Both the position numbers and the translations under genes were made by a program. A DNA stretch of 64,000 nt from the NCBI RefSeq assembly GCF_042180575.1, contig NZ_CP170094.1, positions 5,146,001 to 5,210,000 on the forward strand, given 5' to 3'. Each line of letters starts with the position of its first letter. Position 1 is the first letter of the stretch. Under the pieces are notes generated by a model. The model was not told the DNA's origin and did no database searches. It was given only the letters and a program-made list of their open reading frames with translations. This stretch comes from Bernardetia sp042180575. GTDB lineage: Bacteria > Bacteroidota > Bacteroidia > Cytophagales > Bernardetiaceae. This document shows positions 17,708 through 26,712 of the stretch, piece by piece.

Positions 17708-17771
17708 GATTTTTGTTTTTTAAAAGATAGGAGAAGGTTTTTTATTTTCTGATATTAAATTTATGAATTTT

Positions 17772-20018
17772 TTAAAGATTAAACCAATAAGAAATTTTTG
17801 CTACAATAGCACGATTTTTTGAGCCAAAATTTTCGGGTAAATAATTTTCTGAATACACTAAGAAAAAGTCGGAAACAGGCTTGAAACGCCATTGAAAACG
17901 AGCATTCAAATTTACATTATCGGCTTGCGTATTGTATTGTAAAAAAGTTGTCAAGAAAAGACTGCGAGTAAATGAAATATCCAAACGAGGGCTAATAATC
18001 CAAAAATTAGCATCATTATAAGGCTCTGGTAAATCAATTATATTGTGGTCAAAACTAACTGCAAACTGTCCATAAGGTTGAAAACGATAGCGAATTGTTC
18101 CATCCACATTAAAGCGAGTTCCTGTAAAATAAGTACGATGAGATGCTGATGTAGAAAAATTGAAACGCTTACGAGAATCAGAATTAAAATATACATATCC
18201 TCCTGTATTTGTAAACTCTGTACCTTCTTCAAATTGTTTTCCTCCCGAATTGGTGGGGTCAAAAGCAAAAAATAAATAGGTATAATCAGTAAAAAATCCT
18301 GCTCCAAAACTACTTGTATTAAAAAGATCTGCATTGTATTCTAAAGAAATATTTCTATCAGTCATCTTCCAATTCAAATCTAAATAAGTATTGAAATAAG
18401 CATGAAAATTATGACGTTGTATTTTTCCTTTTTTTGGATAAATATTATAACCAGCCCAATCCTCAAAACGCCAAAGACCTTTTCGAAGGACATAACCAAT
18501 ATCATTAATATCATAATTTTTACCTACTAATTCATGATTCCAAGCAGCATAAAATTTACGTGTATTGTAAGCAAAAAATGCAGCGTGGGCAAAAGTTCCT
18601 TTTGTTTCGTTTGGTAAAAAAGCGTGATGATAAAATACTTTTCCTCTCCATTTACTGTCCTTAGATTGTAGATTATAATCAATTCCTGCCATTCTTGTAT
18701 AAGGTTTATCAGAAGTTTCATTACCTGTTTCTTGACGATTGACAAAAATCCCTGCGATATTCGAACGAGAAAAAACCTGCCTTTGAAAAGCTGCAACCGT
18801 ATAATTATTGCCAATAATTCCTTTTTCTTTATCTTGTCCTGTTTGAATATTCAATAAACCTACACGCCAATTTTTATTTACTTTTCCACTCAATCTAGCA
18901 CCATACAAAATAGGATTCTGAATATTTTGATTAGTTGTTGTATCATAACCAATTCCGACACGACGAGAGAAAAAAGGACGCATTCTACTAAAACCAAAAT
19001 TGGCAAACAAATCACTGTTTTCTAAGAAAAACTGTCTTCGTTCTGGAAAAAATATTTCAAAACGGCTCAAATTTGTTACCTGTTGGTCGACTTCCACCTG
19101 CGAAAAATCAGGGTTTACAGTCAAATCTAAATTTAAAGAAGGTGTAACTGCTATTTTTGCATCACCTCCAAAATTTCCTTTTGTTTTGTAAGGAGTGTCA
19201 TTGATATTATCTTTTGATGTTGAACCTGCCAAATAAGGAATTATAGAAATATTAGAACCTGCTTTTTTTATACTTTCATCAAAGATAAGTTCGCCAGTAA
19301 AAGCCAAAGAAAGCGTAGTAAACTGAATGGGAACAGGAATCCAAGCCGAAATTTCATTTCTATACGCATCATTACGAGCAAAATTTACTTTCCATTTAGA
19401 TTTGTCTTTTGGATAACGAAGTGTCTTGAACGGAATGGCAATTTCACATGTCCAAGAGCCATCTGGCAAATCAGAAACGGCACTATACCATTTGTTGTCC
19501 CAGTTGGTAGCATCTCTATCTCCTTCAAAAATAAGCCCTTCTAATTGCGCTCCAACAGGCGAAACTGTAAAATAAACTCCGTTCAGACCATCTCCGAAAG
19601 GGTCAAGATTGACAGAAAAATTATCATTTTGTACCCAGTCATAATCTCTTCGCATCGAAGAAATAATATATTTTTGCTTTGGATTTCCTTTACAAATAGC
19701 AGCTACATACAAGTAATTTTCATCATAAGCTACTCGTACTTCGGTCTGTGAAAGAGCCAGTAAAGTATCAGTAGGGAAGTTTTGAACAAAATTAGTTGCT
19801 ATTTCTGAAATTTGCCAAATCTCTTCATCAAGCGCACCATCTATACGAATAGCTGCTGTTTTTTTGACTGAAAGTTGATAAGGAGAGATAGAAAGCGAAT
19901 CATTTTTTGAAGTAATTTCTTCTTTTAAGATTGTTTCTGTTTTATTAGGAGTGGTTTGGGCAAAAGTAGAAAAAGCAAGACAAAAAGTGAGAAGAAAAAA
20001 GAGGTAAAAATGTTTCAT
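17772..20018 (-). CDS. DUF5916 outer-membrane protein with CBM9-like domain
   Basis: 748 residues. Signal peptide (MKHFYLFFLLTFCLAFSTFAQ). Residues about 50-240 form a family 9-like carbohydrate-binding beta-sandwich (IDGALDEEIWQ, RVAYDENYLYVA, DNFSVNLDPF), and the rest fits DUF5916, predicted as an outer-membrane beta barrel (FFPERRQFFLENSDLF, alternating strands, terminal aromatic residues IVAKISYWFNL). The family is common in Bacteroidota and is sometimes annotated as hydrolase-like, but no enzymatic activity is established. It has its own intergenic region and probably its own promoter. Confidence 0.87.
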   Translation of the reverse strand: MKHFYLFFLLTFCLAFSTFAQTTPNKTETILKEEITSKNDSLSISPYQLSVKKTAAIRIDGALDEEIWQISEIATNFVQNFPTDTLLALSQTEVRVAYDENYLYVAAICKGNPKQKYIISSMRRDYDWVQNDNFSVNLDPFGDGLNGVYFTVSPVGAQLEGLIFEGDRDATNWDNKWYSAVSDLPDGSWTCEIAIPFKTLRYPKDKSKWKVNFARNDAYRNEISAWIPVPIQFTTLSLAFTGELIFDESIKKAGSNISIIPYLAGSTSKDNINDTPYKTKGNFGGDAKIAVTPSLNLDLTVNPDFSQVEVDQQVTNLSRFEIFFPERRQFFLENSDLFANFGFSRMRPFFSRRVGIGYDTTTNQNIQNPILYGARLSGKVNKNWRVGLLNIQTGQDKEKGIIGNNYTVAAFQRQVFSRSNIAGIFVNRQETGNETSDKPYTRMAGIDYNLQSKDSKWRGKVFYHHAFLPNETKGTFAHAAFFAYNTRKFYAAWNHELVGKNYDINDIGYVLRKGLWRFEDWAGYNIYPKKGKIQRHNFHAYFNTYLDLNWKMTDRNISLEYNADLFNTSSFGAGFFTDYTYLFFAFDPTNSGGKQFEEGTEFTNTGGYVYFNSDSRKRFNFSTSASHRTYFTGTRFNVDGTIRYRFQPYGQFAVSFDHNIIDLPEPYNDANFWIISPRLDISFTRSLFLTTFLQYNTQADNVNLNARFQWRFKPVSDFFLVYSENYLPENFGSKNRAIVAKISYWFNL

Positions 20019-20490
20019 CAGAAGAGATTAAAATAGTAAAGTGTGTTTTTGAATTAAATTAAACAAAAATACTGGCTTATACTTTTTTTACTTGTTAATA
20101 AACTTAAAAATGATGTTTCTTTAAGAGAATTTAATAAATCTAAAAAAAATAGATTTTTATTTTTTCAAACTATTTTGAATTGGTAATGTTCTATACATTG
20201 AAATTATCCTACCAAGTAAAATTTGGCAGGTTTAATCCTAAAAAAGCAATTATTACGCTACAAATCATCACAAAGTTATATCATTTTTATTTATATAATC
20301 CTGTATTTTTTATGATTTGTTTACTATTTTTGCTAAATTTGCAATGAATATAAACTAAATTTTAAACATTTTTTGAAATGGTTTATATTAATAGATTGAG
20401 TTAGTATATTTTATAGAAAGCTCATCTAATTTATTTATTTTCCTTTTAATTTGAAAAGGAATTATTTTTTTAACAACTATTTTTTTTATT
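20019..20490. other. Intergenic region between divergent genes, with a candidate promoter
   Basis: 472 bases, AT-rich. TAAATTTG at 20334-20341 matches the Bacteroidota -7 consensus for the lipoprotein gene and would leave a leader of about 140 bases. That leader holds a 7-bp hairpin (TCCTTTT/AAAAGGA, 20441-20461). A second small hairpin (CCTACCAA/TTGGCAGG) lies near 20210-20232. No reading frame here looks real. Confidence 0.5.
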
Positions 20491-20955
20491 ATGAATACTA
20501 AAATTTCTGTATTTTTATTCGCTCTTTTATTATCTTCAACAACTCTTTTTTCATCTTGCTCACCTTCTGAAAGAAAAGAAGCCCAAGCAGAAGTAAATGA
20601 AGAAATGACTGAAATGAACAACGAAATCACTGAAGCTAGTGCTGAATTTAAGCAAGAGCGTATGGAGTGGAAAAATACAATGAACGAAAAAATGGAAAAA
20701 TGGGATGCTCGTTTGGCAGAACTAGATGCCAAAATTGAAGCACAAGGCAATGAAGTTTCTACTGAACTAAAACAAGAACGTGAAGAACTTGCGAACAATT
20801 ACGCAGAGTTGAAAGCAAAAATGGAAAATGCTGAAAACAAAACGGAATCAGAATGGTCTGAATTTAAAGCTGATGTAAACAAAACGGCTGACCAAATTGC
20901 TACTGATGTAGATAACTTTTTTAAGAATATTGATACAAATGGCGATGGTAAATAA
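20491..20955 (+). CDS. Coiled-coil lipoprotein of unknown function
   Basis: 154 residues. Lipoprotein signal with the lipobox LFSSC (Cys23). The mature part is almost entirely charged amphipathic helix (Glu/Lys rich, about 28-145), predicted as a coiled coil, and ends in DTNGDGK, resembling a calcium-binding loop but too short to be an EF-hand. It may be an envelope spacer or stress protein. No family is recognised. A terminator follows. Confidence 0.8.
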   Translation: MNTKISVFLFALLLSSTTLFSSCSPSERKEAQAEVNEEMTEMNNEITEASAEFKQERMEWKNTMNEKMEKWDARLAELDAKIEAQGNEVSTELKQEREELANNYAELKAKMENAENKTESEWSEFKADVNKTADQIATDVDNFFKNIDTNGDGK

Positions 20956-20981
20956 AATATTCTAGCTAAAAGCACTTTCTA

Positions 20982-21021
20982 AAAAAATGGATTTGAGTAA
21001 AATTACTTGAATCCATTTTTT
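20982..21021. terminator. Bidirectional terminator
   Basis: AAAAAATGGATT pairs with AATCCATTTTTT across a 15-base loop, with an A tract on one side and a T tract on the other. It separates the converging lipoprotein and oxidoreductase genes. Confidence 0.85.
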
Positions 21022-21034
21022 ATTTGTTCCTATT

Positions 21035-22279
21035 TCAAAAAGACTTTCCATGTGTCAGACTAACTACCTTACGAGCCACAGAGGGAACATATTTAAACGT
21101 ATTTATCAAAAACTCACTAGATTTTCTTCCTCCAAAAAAACGTTGAACTGTTCGTCCAGCCTTTAATCTCAACTGAAACTGACTATTCCAACGTTTTTGA
21201 TATTCTGTTTTTAGAGTGTTGAAATTTATTTGATTATCAAAGTAATTGATTAGTAAATCACTCAAAATTTTTGAGCTATGAAGAGCCATTGCCATTCCAT
21301 TTCCACACAAAGGCGTTATCATTCCTGCCGAATCGCCACACATCAAAATATCGTCTTCAATTAATTTTTTTGGAGAAAAAGAAACTTGATTGATTATTTC
21401 TGGCTTATCATACAAAAACTCAGCTTCTTTCAATATTTTACTTAAAAATGGATTTTCTGTAAAAAGCTGTTTTTCTATATTTTCTACTTTCTTAAAATCT
21501 GTAATATTGTCTTTATGAGAAAGGTAACAAAAACAAAATTTGTCATCTTCAATCCTAGAAATTCCACAGTAGCCACGCCAAAAATTGTGTAAAGCAATTA
21601 CATTATTAGGCATCAAATCTGTTTTTAAGTGGTATTTTACACCGATATACGGAAAGTTTTTGCTTGAAAAATCTCTTTGTAGTTTATTATCTAAGTTGCT
21701 TCGCTTTCCATAAGAACCAATCACAATCTGACTTTCAATAATTCCATTTGAAGTTTCAATCAAGAATTTATTCTCATTTCTGTTATTCTCCTTTGTATTT
21801 TCTAATTTTTCATTCCCTAATTCCCAATTTCCATTTCCCATTTCCTTATTCACGTCTTTCACAAAAGTTCCTTCCCAAATCTGTACGCCTTCTTTTTTTG
21901 CAATTTTGGATAGCTCATAATCTAGCGTATAACGGCTAATTCCGAAACCACCCAAAGGCAAATCTAATTCTAGTTTGTTTCCAGAAGGCGATGAAAGCCA
22001 AAATTTGTCTAAAGCAACTGCGCCAAAATCAAAAGGATTTACACCCAAAGATTTTACATACTCTAGGGCTTCATTCGAAATATATTCTCCACAAACTTTA
22101 TGAAATGGATAGGTATTTTTTTCTATCAAAATGACTTTTAGCCCTTTTTTAGCTAACTGAATGCTACACGCTAACCCAGCCAAACCACCTCCGATAATGG
22201 CAACTTGTGTAGACATCGGCTTTTTGTTTTCTGTATTTTTTTCTGTTTGTGATGTTTCCTTTACTTGAATTTTTATCAT
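21035..22279 (-). CDS. FAD-dependent oxidoreductase, geranylgeranyl-reductase-like
   Basis: 414 residues, or 393 if translation starts at the ATG at 22216. There the FAD-binding Rossmann motif VAIIGGGLAGLACSIQLAK comes at once, as is normal; the longer start adds a charged tail. KVCGEYISNEAL and MCGDSAGMITPLCGNGMAMALHSS (flavin ribityl motif) mark the geranylgeranyl reductase / tryptophan halogenase-like group of monooxygenases and reductases. The substrate is unknown. A low-complexity Asn/Gly/Glu/Lys stretch (about residues 148-171) is coded by repeats like GGGAATT, an insertion of short repeat DNA in the frame. Confidence 0.82.
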   Translation of the reverse strand: MIKIQVKETSQTEKNTENKKPMSTQVAIIGGGLAGLACSIQLAKKGLKVILIEKNTYPFHKVCGEYISNEALEYVKSLGVNPFDFGAVALDKFWLSSPSGNKLELDLPLGGFGISRYTLDYELSKIAKKEGVQIWEGTFVKDVNKEMGNGNWELGNEKLENTKENNRNENKFLIETSNGIIESQIVIGSYGKRSNLDNKLQRDFSSKNFPYIGVKYHLKTDLMPNNVIALHNFWRGYCGISRIEDDKFCFCYLSHKDNITDFKKVENIEKQLFTENPFLSKILKEAEFLYDKPEIINQVSFSPKKLIEDDILMCGDSAGMITPLCGNGMAMALHSSKILSDLLINYFDNQINFNTLKTEYQKRWNSQFQLRLKAGRTVQRFFGGRKSSEFLINTFKYVPSVARKVVSLTHGKSF

Positions 22280-22302
22280 TTTGTTTTGTAAAATTGTATT
22301 AT

Positions 22303-23100
22303 TTAGGAAGGCGAACCCAAATCTAATCTATCGTTTGGAGGGTAAATATGAGTTGTGTTTTGAAAGGGAATTTGATTATTTCCAAGAGCATTATATTTAG
22401 TGAAAATATTAGTTTCTTTGAGAATACGGTTTAGTTCTCTTTCTGCAATGAAAAATTTATGTTTTTTCTGATTGGTTGTGGTTATAATTAAATTATAAAA
22501 ATCTTCTTCTTTGTTGAAAATAGGTGAGTTGACAATTTTAGAAAACAACCCTGCTTTTTTATAGTCAATATTTTGAATTTCTTGTGTAGAAATGGAAGTT
22601 TGATTATTAAGTCCGTGATTTAAAACAAAATGTCCAGAATCAAGATGTAAAGATTTATTCTTTGTGATTTTTTTTCCTATTCCAAAACCTACTATTCCTA
22701 ACGCAATCCATCCCCCAAAACTAATATCAATAATAGTAGAAAAATAGCTCAACAGTTCGAAAACCCCTCCAAGCAAAGCAAAAATGCCCACATAAACTCC
22801 CGTAACTTCGGATGGTTTTACTAAATTAAATTTATAAAAAGTGAGCTTGTCTAATCTTTCATTTCTTGATTCTCTATCGATTTTTACGGCTTCTTGTTTT
22901 GGGATTTCTCTTAAAGTATGTATTTGATTGCAATGTTTCCCATCCATGTATAACCAAGAATCTACCAAAAAAGCAGACTTACAACTTGCACAAATTACAA
23001 TATCATCTCCTTCTTGTAGAATATCTCCAGTAATTGGGTCAATTCGTTCTTGTTTTAGGAAATCTTGATGTTTTTCTTTTTGTAGGGTGTGAGTGGTCAT
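22303..23100 (-). CDS. Zinc-motif membrane protein, array member 4
   Basis: 265 residues, last of four tandem paralogs. The first 60 residues are nearly constant across the array: a polar helix, DPITGDILQEGD, then a treble-clef-like C37-x2-C40 ... H56-C57 (ICASCKSAF...KHCNQ), similar to half a prokaryotic RING or U-box. Two membrane helices follow (about 100-140), then a domain of strands ending in NLIITTTNQKKHKFF and a helix with ETNIF, PH-like in appearance. Eight bases separate it from the previous paralog, so they are co-transcribed. Function is unknown. Confidence 0.7.
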   Translation of the reverse strand: MTTHTLQKEKHQDFLKQERIDPITGDILQEGDDIVICASCKSAFLVDSWLYMDGKHCNQIHTLREIPKQEAVKIDRESRNERLDKLTFYKFNLVKPSEVTGVYVGIFALLGGVFELLSYFSTIIDISFGGWIALGIVGFGIGKKITKNKSLHLDSGHFVLNHGLNNQTSISTQEIQNIDYKKAGLFSKIVNSPIFNKEEDFYNLIITTTNQKKHKFFIAERELNRILKETNIFTKYNALGNNQIPFQNTTHIYPPNDRLDLGSPS

Positions 23101-23108
23101 TTTTTTTA

Positions 23109-23885
23109 TTAGGCTAAGTGTTGTTTAATAGTAGGGCTAGTAGAAGTAAGGTAACTTTTATCAAATTGTTGCAAAAGGTTAGTTTCATTTTTGATACGTT
23201 CTAATGTTTTTTTAGTTATCAAAACTTTGTGTCTTGTTTTATCTTTTAGTGTGAATTTTAACGTGTAAATTTCTTTTTGTTCATATTTTTTTAGTCTTTT
23301 TCTGAAAAAATTATAAATCCAATAACGGCTTGGTTTGTAGTAACTAATATTTTTTATTGAATTGAGTGTAATATTATTATTCCAATTTTTATCATTCAAT
23401 GAAAAAGAAAGAACATTACCTTTTATATTCAACTGTTCTTTATAATCACTAATTGTCCAAAATATAAATTGTGGTATCCAAACAATAGAAAGCATTATTA
23501 ATAAATTATAGAAATAATTCAGAAAATCATGAAAGTTAAGCGCATAAATTATGTAAATAAAAACACCCAAAAAAGAGATAAATGAAGATGCTTTTTTCGC
23601 AGCGTCTTTATTTGAAATTGCCTTTATTTCAAGGTTTACATTTAGATAAATACTAGACTTATCAATAATGACTACTTCTTGTTTTGGAATCTCCTTTAAT
23701 GTAAGGCTTTGCTCACAATGCTTCTTATCCATATACTCCCAAGAATCCACCAAAAAAGCAGACTTGCAAGCAGCACAAATTACAATTTTATCATTTTCTT
23801 GCAATAAATCTCCTGTAATTGGGTCAATTCTTTCTTGTTTTAGGAAATCTTGATGTTTTTCTTTTTGTAGGGTGTGAGTGGTCAT
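23109..23885 (-). CDS. Zinc-motif membrane protein, array member 3
   Basis: 258 residues with the array's constant N-terminus (DPITGDLLQENDKIVICAAC, CxxC...HC), two membrane helices (about 105-145) and the YTLKFTLKD...KNETNLLQQF C-terminal domain. Its first about 190 bases match member 2 with only about five changes, while the rest differs widely, suggesting gene conversion of the N-terminal region. The IS4 copy lies just upstream (from 23910), so this gene and member 4 may now depend on a promoter in or near the IS. Confidence 0.7.
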   Translation of the reverse strand: MTTHTLQKEKHQDFLKQERIDPITGDLLQENDKIVICAACKSAFLVDSWEYMDKKHCEQSLTLKEIPKQEVVIIDKSSIYLNVNLEIKAISNKDAAKKASSFISFLGVFIYIIYALNFHDFLNYFYNLLIMLSIVWIPQFIFWTISDYKEQLNIKGNVLSFSLNDKNWNNNITLNSIKNISYYKPSRYWIYNFFRKRLKKYEQKEIYTLKFTLKDKTRHKVLITKKTLERIKNETNLLQQFDKSYLTSTSPTIKQHLA

Positions 23886-23909
23886 TTTTTATGCTAATGT
23901 GTTTTATTC

Positions 23910-25117
23910 TACAGTACTGGACATGTGTTAATTTAGGTTGTATTTTGAGTTTTAGATTTTTGCACTAATTGGGTTATTATTTTTAATATTTTGTCTATAG
24001 AAGTAGCATAAAATACTACTTTTCCATATCCGATTCTAAAAACAGACTCGTAAAAGGATTCATTGTCTTTTTTTACTCTTTGTTTTGTTTTTACTCCTTC
24101 TAAGATACAGAGTAAAAAAGATGCAATTACTAATGCCATTAGAACACGAATTTTTCTTGGGTTTACCATTCCTAACTCCTCTAAATGAAATCCATTTGTT
24201 TTCAAATGTCTAAATAAACACTCTATTTTCCATCTGAGATAATAGATAGCACTAATTTTCTCCTTTGTTAAACGATATTTGTTGGTTAATAAAATGACAA
24301 ACTTTTCACTTTCTTTTGCTGCTTGAGCATTATAAGAAATCACTATTTTTAGTTTTTTTGCAAAGTCAGTTTCAAATTCTTGGCTTACTAGTTTGCCTGA
24401 TTTAGCTTTTTTAAGTAAGCTGTGGTATTTTTTAACTTCTAATTGATAATCTCCCTTACAAAGACGAATAATGTAAGTATATCCTTGTTCTTCTAAATAC
24501 CTAAACCAAACTCTACCTTTATACTCTCTATCAGCTAAAATTGTAAATCTTTTTAAAAAAGGATATAACAATAAAGCCGATGCTAATAAACTTTTACGAT
24601 GAGCAACAGTAGAACTACCTTTTCGTTCTAAATTGATCCAAAAAATAGGAATAGCCATTTTTCTATAAATAACACTTAAGACCAAAACATGATAGGTATA
24701 TTCCCCTAATTGCCAAACACTACCATCCATAGCTAGATAGAAAATTTCTTTTTTTATGTCTTTTCTATTCAAAAAAGAGCCTATACTAAAAACTAGAATC
24801 AGCTTCCATAGTGTTTTTTGAACATAGACATCCAAAAAATAACGAGTAAGCCGTTTATAATGAGAATCAATTTGAACAGTAGGAGAATTTAAAAAAATAC
24901 CTACTTGATTTTTTAATTTGTTTAGATTAACAGTTTCTTTTATCAGAATACAGCTAATAAGCAACAAAGTAGCGTGAACATAATGGATAGGAATATCTGA
25001 AAATTCCTTTGTATATTTGTTCAGCAGGACGGAATAGAGTTTTTTGGTTTTCACACTTCTAAATTAACTCTTTCTGTCCTTTTTTTGTCAAAAATTTAAC
25101 TCATGTCCAGTACTATA
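23910..25117 (-). mobile_element. IS4-family insertion sequence, copy 2 (1208 bp)
   Basis: Same ends as copy 1 in reverse, with 9-bp target duplication GTTTTATTC at 23901-23909 and 25118-25126. The right-hand copy of the duplication covers the stop codon of the paralog at 25121-25882, so that gene keeps its end. It splits the four-paralog array into two pairs. Confidence 0.95.
23933..25054 (-). CDS. IS4-family transposase, copy 2
   Basis: 373 residues, identical to the transposases at 12626 and 34715, with the intact D, D, E and Y-(2)-R-(3)-E-(6)-K residues. GTG start. Same strand as the host array. Confidence 0.95.
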   Translation of the reverse strand: MKTKKLYSVLLNKYTKEFSDIPIHYVHATLLLISCILIKETVNLNKLKNQVGIFLNSPTVQIDSHYKRLTRYFLDVYVQKTLWKLILVFSIGSFLNRKDIKKEIFYLAMDGSVWQLGEYTYHVLVLSVIYRKMAIPIFWINLERKGSSTVAHRKSLLASALLLYPFLKRFTILADREYKGRVWFRYLEEQGYTYIIRLCKGDYQLEVKKYHSLLKKAKSGKLVSQEFETDFAKKLKIVISYNAQAAKESEKFVILLTNKYRLTKEKISAIYYLRWKIECLFRHLKTNGFHLEELGMVNPRKIRVLMALVIASFLLCILEGVKTKQRVKKDNESFYESVFRIGYGKVVFYATSIDKILKIITQLVQKSKTQNTT

Positions 25118-25120
25118 GTT

Positions 25121-25882
25121 TTATTCATCTATTTCTATTGATTTTGAATTAACGGAAAGAAAAGGAAGAGAGTTTTTATGGAATTTTTGTAGAAGATTGG
25201 TTTCTTTTGTGATGTGTTCTAATTCTTTTTTTTGAAGAAGTAATTTATATACTGATTTATCTTTAGCTGTGATTTTTATTGTATAACAAGAATTTTTTGA
25301 TGAAAAAATATCTCTTATTACATTGTCAAACCAATGTCGCCTAGATTTGTATAATTCTATATTTTGAATTTCTTTAACTTTCATCTTAGTCTCTGTATTT
25401 TCTTTTAAATTAAAAAATAGAGTGTTGTCTTCTATTTTAAAACTATTTTTGTAATATGATTTTTTAGAGCCAAAATAAACATAACAATAACAAATCAACA
25501 TAACTAGAAATGCACTGTAACTAATATTTATGAGTGAGAAATGGTCAAATAGAAAAGAAACAAAATAACCTAAGAGAAAATAAGGAAAGATAGTTATACG
25601 AGCTTCTTGATAATTTGCAAAAATTTTCACAGTTTTTAAATCAATCAGATAAGGTCTTTCAATCCTAACAACTTCATTGACAGGAATCTCCTTTAATGTA
25701 AGACTTTGCTCACAATGCTTCTTATCCATATACTCCCAAGAATCCACCAAAAAAGCAGACTTGCAAGCAGCACAAATTACAATTTTATCATTTTCTTGCA
25801 ATAAATCTCTTGTAATTGGGTCAATTCTTTCTTGTTTTAGGAAATCTTGGTGTTTTTCTTTTTGTAGGGTGTGGGTAGTCAT
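25121..25882 (-). CDS. Zinc-motif membrane protein, array member 2
   Basis: 253 residues. Same plan as its neighbours: constant N-terminus with C-x2-C...HC, two membrane segments (about 95-150), then YTIKITAKD...KETNLLQKF. It has an Arg in DPITRD where the others have Gly, one of few changes in the constant block. It lies 12 bases downstream of member 1, so it is co-transcribed. Its last codons are part of the IS4 target duplication but are unchanged. Confidence 0.7.
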   Translation of the reverse strand: MTTHTLQKEKHQDFLKQERIDPITRDLLQENDKIVICAACKSAFLVDSWEYMDKKHCEQSLTLKEIPVNEVVRIERPYLIDLKTVKIFANYQEARITIFPYFLLGYFVSFLFDHFSLINISYSAFLVMLICYCYVYFGSKKSYYKNSFKIEDNTLFFNLKENTETKMKVKEIQNIELYKSRRHWFDNVIRDIFSSKNSCYTIKITAKDKSVYKLLLQKKELEHITKETNLLQKFHKNSLPFLSVNSKSIEIDE

Positions 25883-25894
25883 TTTTTTGCATTC

Positions 25895-26653
25895 TTAGTT
25901 GGCTTTTTGTTCAATCTTTTTAGTAACAGAAATAGAATGAGGTAGGTTTGTATTGAATTTTTGTAGAAGATTAGTTTTTGTATTGATTAGCTCTAATTGA
26001 TCAGCATGCATTAAAATATTAGATTTAAAATCATTTTTGTCAGTAATTTTTAAACTATATATATTTCTATCCGATTTATATAATCGTCCTATCATATTTG
26101 AGAAAAAAAATCTTTTAGGTTTTTCAATTTGTACACTGATTATATCATCTATTTTAACAGCACCCTGTGACTCGTTACTCTTATTGAAAATAAGAGTATT
26201 GTTTTTTATTTTTAGGAGTCTTTTATAACTGGATTCTGCATAAAAAATAAAGATAAAAAACCAAGACACGAAGTGTGCAAAATTAATGGCAAGAAGCTCA
26301 ATAAATCCAAAACTATATAGTAACGTGAACAAAGCCCAACCACTTAAAGTATAAGGAGAAGATGCAGTATGTGCTGCCGAAAAATTTGAATATGTTTTTA
26401 GTTCTAATAAATCAACAAAAATACTTTTTTCAATCCTAACAGTCTCATTCACAGGTATTTCCTTTAATGTAATTCTCTGATTACAATGTTTTTCATTCAT
26501 ATATTCCCAAGAATCCACCAAAAAAGCAGATTTGCAGCTTGCACAAATCACAACCTCATCTCCTTCTTGTAGAATATCTCCAGTAATGGGGTCAATTCGT
26601 TCTTGGTTTAGGAAGTCGTGGTGTTTTTCTTTTTGTAGGGTGTGGGTTGTCAT
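25895..26653 (-). CDS. Zinc-motif membrane protein, array member 1
   Basis: 252 residues, first of the four paralogs in transcription order. It carries DPITGDILQEGDEVVICASC and KHCNQ in the constant N-terminus, two membrane helices (about 98-150), then YSLKITDKN...NTKTNLLQKF. The array lies 59 bases after a HEAT-repeat gene on the same strand, so both may belong to one transcript. The zinc motif could bind nucleic acid or protein; no enzyme residues are seen. Confidence 0.7.
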   Translation of the reverse strand: MTTHTLQKEKHHDFLNQERIDPITGDILQEGDEVVICASCKSAFLVDSWEYMNEKHCNQRITLKEIPVNETVRIEKSIFVDLLELKTYSNFSAAHTASSPYTLSGWALFTLLYSFGFIELLAINFAHFVSWFFIFIFYAESSYKRLLKIKNNTLIFNKSNESQGAVKIDDIISVQIEKPKRFFFSNMIGRLYKSDRNIYSLKITDKNDFKSNILMHADQLELINTKTNLLQKFNTNLPHSISVTKKIEQKAN

Positions 26654-26712
26654 TTTTTACTCGTTCTTTTGTTTTTTGAACAGACTAGGAAGTCTGTTAT
26701 ACATAATTCAAG

